Shown in pieces: positions 34,143 through 36,719 of a DNA stretch of 36,719 bases. The stretch's first letter is position 1. Every line of letters begins with the position of its first letter. Position numbers and translations under genes: made by a program. The notes beneath the pieces are model-generated. The model ran no database searches, was not told the DNA's origin, and saw only the letters and a program-made list of their open reading frames with translations. Source of the DNA: JBOHNM01 sp050730675 (GTDB lineage: Bacteria; Planctomycetota; Phycisphaerae; Phycisphaerales; UBA1924); the NCBI GenBank assembly GCA_050730675.1, contig JBOHNM010000018.1, forward strand, positions 1 through 36,719, written 5' to 3'.

Positions 34143-35093
34143 ATGCCCCCCCCATCTCCCACCCCCACCCCGGCTCCCACCTCCACCGACGCGCCCGCTC
34201 CACTCCCCATGGACGTTGACGGCACCAAGGTCGTCACCATCACCCTCGAGCCCAATGTCGGCCCGATGGTCGTGCTCGACCTCCCGCTCATCCAGCGGCT
34301 CGAGCTCTCGCTCAAGTCGCTGCCCCCGGGGCCGACGGGACTCATCCTCGCCTCCGGCTCCGACCGCGTCTTCGTCGCGGGGGCCGACCTCAAGTCGATC
34401 GACGCGATGTCGAAGGATGAACTCGAGCGGTACCTCGCCTACGGCCAGCAGGTCTTCGGGATGATCTGTGCGCTCCCCTGCCCCACCGTCGCGGCCATCA
34501 ACGGCGCGGCCCTCGGCGGCGGGCTCGAGCTGGCCATGCACTGCGACGGCCTGGTCGCCGCGCCCGCGCCGGTCCGCGACGGCCAGCCCGGCAAGCCCTA
34601 CCCGATCGGCCTCCCCGAGGCCGGGCTGAGCATCTGCCCGGGCTGGGGCGGCACGAACCTGATGCCCGCCCGCATCCGCGACGCCGCGGATGCCATCTCG
34701 CGCACCTGCGCCGGCAAGACGATGAACATTGAAGAGGCCGCGGCGTGCGGGCTTATCGACCGCATGGCCGAGTCGCCGGCCGCGCTGCTGGGCGCGGCCA
34801 AGAGCTGGCTGGTGGACAACCGCAACGCGCCGGGGCGCCGGCGCGATGGGCGACCGCTCCGCTGGATCGGCCGCGATTCCTGCCGCAACACCGTGACGCA
34901 GGCGTACTCCGCCCTGCAGGCCGAGCTCTCCAAGGCCGACCCCGCCGCGGCGTGCATGAAGGCCATCGGCGCCGGCCTCGAAACCGGCTGGCCCGCGGCC
35001 CTCGAGATCGAACGCAAGGAACTCAATCGCCTCCGCAACACGGCGGCAGGCAAGGCTGCGATCCGCGCGTTCCTCGACAAGAGCAAGAAGTAA
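34143..35093 (+). CDS. Enoyl-CoA hydratase resembling the N-terminal half of FadB/FadJ
   Basis: The protein has 316 residues. A P and T-rich start leads into a crotonase domain with both catalytic glutamates: E129 (GGGLELAMHCD) and E159 (GLPEAGLSICPGWGGT), and the oxyanion-hole segment RVFVAGADLKSI. It therefore should be an active 2-enoyl-CoA hydratase. The C-terminal 80 residues (ACMKAIGAGLETGWPAALEIERKEL ... FLDKSKK) match the helical linker that in FadB/FadJ joins the hydratase to the 3-hydroxyacyl-CoA dehydrogenase, but the gene stops there. The ATG at 34143 is used; M23 (34209) is a plausible alternative start. Confidence 0.88.
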   Translation: MPPPSPTPTPAPTSTDAPAPLPMDVDGTKVVTITLEPNVGPMVVLDLPLIQRLELSLKSLPPGPTGLILASGSDRVFVAGADLKSIDAMSKDELERYLAYGQQVFGMICALPCPTVAAINGAALGGGLELAMHCDGLVAAPAPVRDGQPGKPYPIGLPEAGLSICPGWGGTNLMPARIRDAADAISRTCAGKTMNIEEAAACGLIDRMAESPAALLGAAKSWLVDNRNAPGRRRDGRPLRWIGRDSCRNTVTQAYSALQAELSKADPAAACMKAIGAGLETGWPAALEIERKELNRLRNTAAGKAAIRAFLDKSKK

Positions 35094-35099
35094 GAGTCA

Positions 35100-35216
35100 T
35101 CACCGCAGAGACGCAGAGATCGCAGAGGGATTCATTGGTTCAATGCCATCAGATCCCGCCTTGACCCCTTCCCCATTCTTATGCCTTCCTCTGCGTCCTC
35201 TGCGTCTCTGCGGTGA
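35100..35216. repeat. Long imperfect inverted repeat (CGCAGAGACGCAGAG family)
   Basis: Arms 35100-35128 and 35188-35216 are reverse complements at 27 of 29 bases, with a 59-base spacer, in the gap before the OsmC gene. Repeats of this CACCGCAGAGACGCAGAG type are found between genes in planctomycete-like genomes. It could fold as a large hairpin in RNA or mark a small mobile repeat. Confidence 0.75.
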
Positions 35217-35252
35217 AATCCGTTTCTCAGGCACAGTATTAAGGAGTCACTT

Positions 35253-35678
35253 ATGGCCTTCCGCACCGCCGAAGCTCAATGGACCGGCAACCTGACCGAG
35301 GGCAAGGGGCACATCAAGGTGCAGAGCGGCACGCTCGACGCCCCGTACGACTTCCGCGCCCGCACCGCCGACGGCAAGGGGACCAACCCCGAAGAACTCA
35401 TCGGCGCGGCCCACGCCGGCTGCTTCACCATGCAGCTCTCGGCCCTGCTGGGTGGCGCGGGCTTCACCGCCGAGAAGCTGCGGACGGTGGCCAAGGTCCA
35501 CCTCGAGAAGCAGGGCGCGGGGTTTGCGATCCCTCGGATCGAGCTTGAACTCGAAGGCTCGGTGCCGGGGATGGACGCCGCGGCCTTCACCAAGCACGCC
35601 GAGACCGCCAAGGCGGGCTGCCCGGTCTCCAAGGCGCTGGCGGGGACGGAGATCTCGCTGACGGTGACGTTCAAGTAG
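35253..35678 (+). CDS. OsmC/Ohr-family peroxidase
   Basis: The protein has 141 residues. OsmC proteins are homodimeric thiol peroxidases that reduce organic hydroperoxides; both redox cysteines are present, C57 in AAHAGCFTM and C123 in KAGCPVSKAL. The short N-terminal strand (MAFRTAEAQWTG) and TNPEELIGAAHAGCF are the usual OsmC-subfamily form. The ATG at 35253 has AAGGAG six bases upstream. It is monocistronic, framed by inverted repeats and terminators, and would fit a stress-induced gene. Confidence 0.94.
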   Translation: MAFRTAEAQWTGNLTEGKGHIKVQSGTLDAPYDFRARTADGKGTNPEELIGAAHAGCFTMQLSALLGGAGFTAEKLRTVAKVHLEKQGAGFAIPRIELELEGSVPGMDAAAFTKHAETAKAGCPVSKALAGTEISLTVTFK

Positions 35679-35689
35679 CTGAATTGCGG

Positions 35690-35710
35690 GAAGCCCCGAT
35701 CGGGGTCTTC
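35690..35710 (+). terminator. Hairpin after the OsmC gene
   Basis: A compact palindrome, GCCCCGATCGGGGTC with TCTTC following, starts 12 bases after the OsmC stop. The stem is short-looped (CCCCGATCGGGG self-complementary) and the T-tract is weak; it is a likely but not strong terminator. Confidence 0.5.
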
Positions 35711-35751
35711 GAGCATTTCATCACAGAGTTCACAGCGCGGCACAGGGAAAG

Positions 35752-35790
35752 GCATGAAGCCCCGGCGTGGATGTCGGGGTTTTTTCATGC
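35752..35790 (+). terminator. Strong T-tract terminator downstream of OsmC
   Basis: The stem GCATGAA-G-CCCCG pairs with CGGGG-TTTTTT-CATGC around a 10-base loop; the CCCCG/CGGGG core is followed by six T residues. This is the best intrinsic terminator at the right end of the window. Confidence 0.7.
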
Positions 35791-35795
35791 ACAGA

Positions 35796-35831
35796 TTGAC
35801 CACGGATTTGCACGGATGGGCACGGATCTGA
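35796..35831. repeat. CACGGATTTGCACGGAT-type degenerate tandem repeat
   Basis: The motif CACGGAT occurs three times at short spacing (ACCACGGATTTG, GCACGGATGGG, GCACGGATCTG). It resembles the intergenic repeats of planctomycetes and related bacteria. Function is unknown. Confidence 0.5.
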
Positions 35832-35861
35832 TGCGTGATCGGACAAGCAGATTGAAGACCG

Positions 35862-36515
35862 CTAGGCGGAGGAGAATTGGTGCTGGTGTTCGTAGGTGAG
35901 GATCTTGGTGGCGAGGGATGTTGGGGTCTGGGGTGGGAAGGGGTGGGCGTTTTGGGGGTCGGCGGTAATGATGAGGCCGCGCGGGGGGAAGGTGGGGTGG
36001 TGGGATGGGTCCATCGGGAGGGGATTGGCGCCCGTGTGGGGCGGGGTGGTGAAGTTGATAGGGGTGGAGGGAATGGGCGCGGGGGTGGTGGTGGGGGTTG
36101 GGGCGGTGCCGGCCGCGGCGCGGAGGGTAGAGGCGGTTGGGTTTTCCAGGGCCGCGGAGTACGACCCCTGCGGGGTCGGTGAGTCAAAACCGGGCTCACC
36201 GGGGGCGGCGCTCCTCGCCCCCCCAGACTCGTCGCTCTGCCCCCGGCTATGGACTTGCAGGCCTTCAGCCTGCGAGGCATTGACGCGAGGGGTCACATCT
36301 GGCGCAGGGGGTAGACCGGAAGGCCTTGGCGTTGAACACCGACCGGCTGAAGACAGCCGGTCGGTGGCACTTGTGGGAAAGAAAGCGATGCGGAGGATGG
36401 CGCTGGCGGCGCGGATTCGGTCGGCGTCGGAGCCGCGCTTGGCCTGGATGAGGAGGATGTCGATCGCCTCGAGTTTGCGCGTGGCGAGGGCGGCGTTGAA
36501 GGATTCGGGGGTCAT
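35862..36515 (-). CDS. Hypothetical protein whose reading frame contains a hairpin-repeat cluster
   Basis: A 217-residue unrecognised protein. The first part (MTPESFNAALATRKLEAIDILLIQAKRG, ... RAASAILRI) is a plausible helical domain. The middle (about residues 50-120, ATDRLSSAGRCSTPRPSG ... GEPGFDSPTPQGSYSAA) is encoded by DNA holding three perfect hairpins (36162-36178, 36257-36273, 36338-36365). It therefore looks like repeat sequence that entered the frame without breaking it. The remainder (TPTTTPAPIPSTP...) is low in complexity (P, T), ending TKILTYEHQHQFSSA. ATG at 36515. The reality of the protein is moderately uncertain. Confidence 0.5.
   Translation of the reverse strand: MTPESFNAALATRKLEAIDILLIQAKRGSDADRIRAASAILRIAFFPTSATDRLSSAGRCSTPRPSGLPPAPDVTPRVNASQAEGLQVHSRGQSDESGGARSAAPGEPGFDSPTPQGSYSAALENPTASTLRAAAGTAPTPTTTPAPIPSTPINFTTPPHTGANPLPMDPSHHPTFPPRGLIITADPQNAHPFPPQTPTSLATKILTYEHQHQFSSA
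36162..36178. repeat. Palindromic hairpin 1 of the cluster
   Basis: CGACCCC / GGGGTCG with a 3-base loop (TGC); perfect 7-bp stem inside the minus-strand gene. Confidence 0.6.
36257..36273. repeat. Palindromic hairpin 2 of the cluster
   Basis: GCAGGC CTTCA GCCTGC; perfect 6-bp stem with a 5-base loop. Confidence 0.6.
36338..36365. repeat. Palindromic hairpin 3 of the cluster
   Basis: ACCGACCGGCT GAAGAC AGCCGGTCGGT; a perfect 11-bp stem (12 with the flanking C-G) and 6-base loop. It is the strongest palindrome in the window. Confidence 0.75.
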
Positions 36516-36538
36516 GGGTTTCTCGAAGGTGGGGAATA

Positions 36539-36575
36539 GCACGAAGACGCGAAGGGACGAAGGAAGACAGGAGAG
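36539..36575. repeat. Dispersed CTTCGTGCCTTC-type repeat, copy 2
   Basis: The reverse complement of this tract matches 9782-9818 at 33 of 37 bases. It lies 24 bases upstream of the start of the hypothetical gene that ends at 35862. The rest of 36576-36719 holds no gene that I can support. Confidence 0.6.
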
Positions 36576-36719
36576 GGGTGGAAAACGGGGAAAGCTGAAA
36601 CGCGGGAATTGGGATGGGCGGGCGGGTCGGGACGGGGGACGGGGTCGCGGGCGATAGGACAAATGAGGCGCCTCTACCCATGGCCAAAAGACCGCGCCGT
36701 TGCGCAATTCGTGGTCACT

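Noticed and set aside
33392..34393. Longer start for the methyltransferase
   Set aside because: It would run through the start of the divergent hydratase gene; the ATG at 34087 fits the family length.

Overview
This is a GC-rich, gene-dense chromosomal window of about 36.7 kb, most likely from a planctomycete of the Phycisphaerae type. That assignment is an inference. It rests on a fused SecD-SecF with very long inserts, a small membrane protein ending in a CxxCGY...CPECG ribbon (a style common in planctomycetes), tricorn-like and LptD-like envelope proteins, and degenerate 'CGCAGAGACGCAGAG' and 'CACGGATTTGCACGGAT' intergenic repeats. No rRNA, tRNA, CRISPR array, transposase or phage gene was seen. 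Almost all of the window reads as core chromosome, and no stretch longer than 300 bases lacks a gene; the longest intergenic gap is about 257 bases (16748-17004).

Left part (1-9763, all + strand): the C-terminal end of an M50 site-2 protease, a rhomboid protease with a nearly identical short C-terminal tail, then tgt-yajC-secDF (queuosine tRNA modification plus Sec translocon accessory proteins) ending at a hairpin terminator. After this come a membrane-anchored double-LysM protein, UDP-glucuronate decarboxylase and a ThpR-type 2H phosphoesterase.

Middle part (9764-23797): an ECF sigma factor and a zinc-binding anti-sigma overlap by four bases on the minus strand and diverge from a large lipoprotein tricorn-like protease. 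A leaderless-looking zinc-ribbon membrane protein, a lipoprotein with an apparent trypsin-like triad and two small minus-strand membrane proteins follow. Next is a complete two-gene NHEJ operon (ku, ligD) followed by a CsbD-type stress gene. On the minus strand are an exported thioredoxin-like protein, a thiolase and a three-TM membrane protein.

Right part (24030-36719): an MmgE/PrpD-family enzyme, a CBS-pair protein, an LptD-like outer-membrane assembly protein overlapping argJ, and a small membrane protein. A coupled acyl-CoA cluster follows: HMG-CoA lyase and two crotonases, suggestive of leucine degradation. After that come a SAM methyltransferase, a divergent FadB-N-half-like hydratase and an OsmC peroxidase. 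The right edge is rich in palindromic repeats and holds an unrecognised minus-strand gene whose reading frame has absorbed a cluster of hairpin repeats.

I did not find a clearly new multi-gene defence or mobile system. The most distinctive items are the paired intramembrane proteases with a shared tail, the expanded periplasmic domains of SecDF, the crotonase paralogue lacking both catalytic glutamates, the altered ArgJ cleavage segment, two apparently leaderless promoters, and the repeat-laden gene at the right end.
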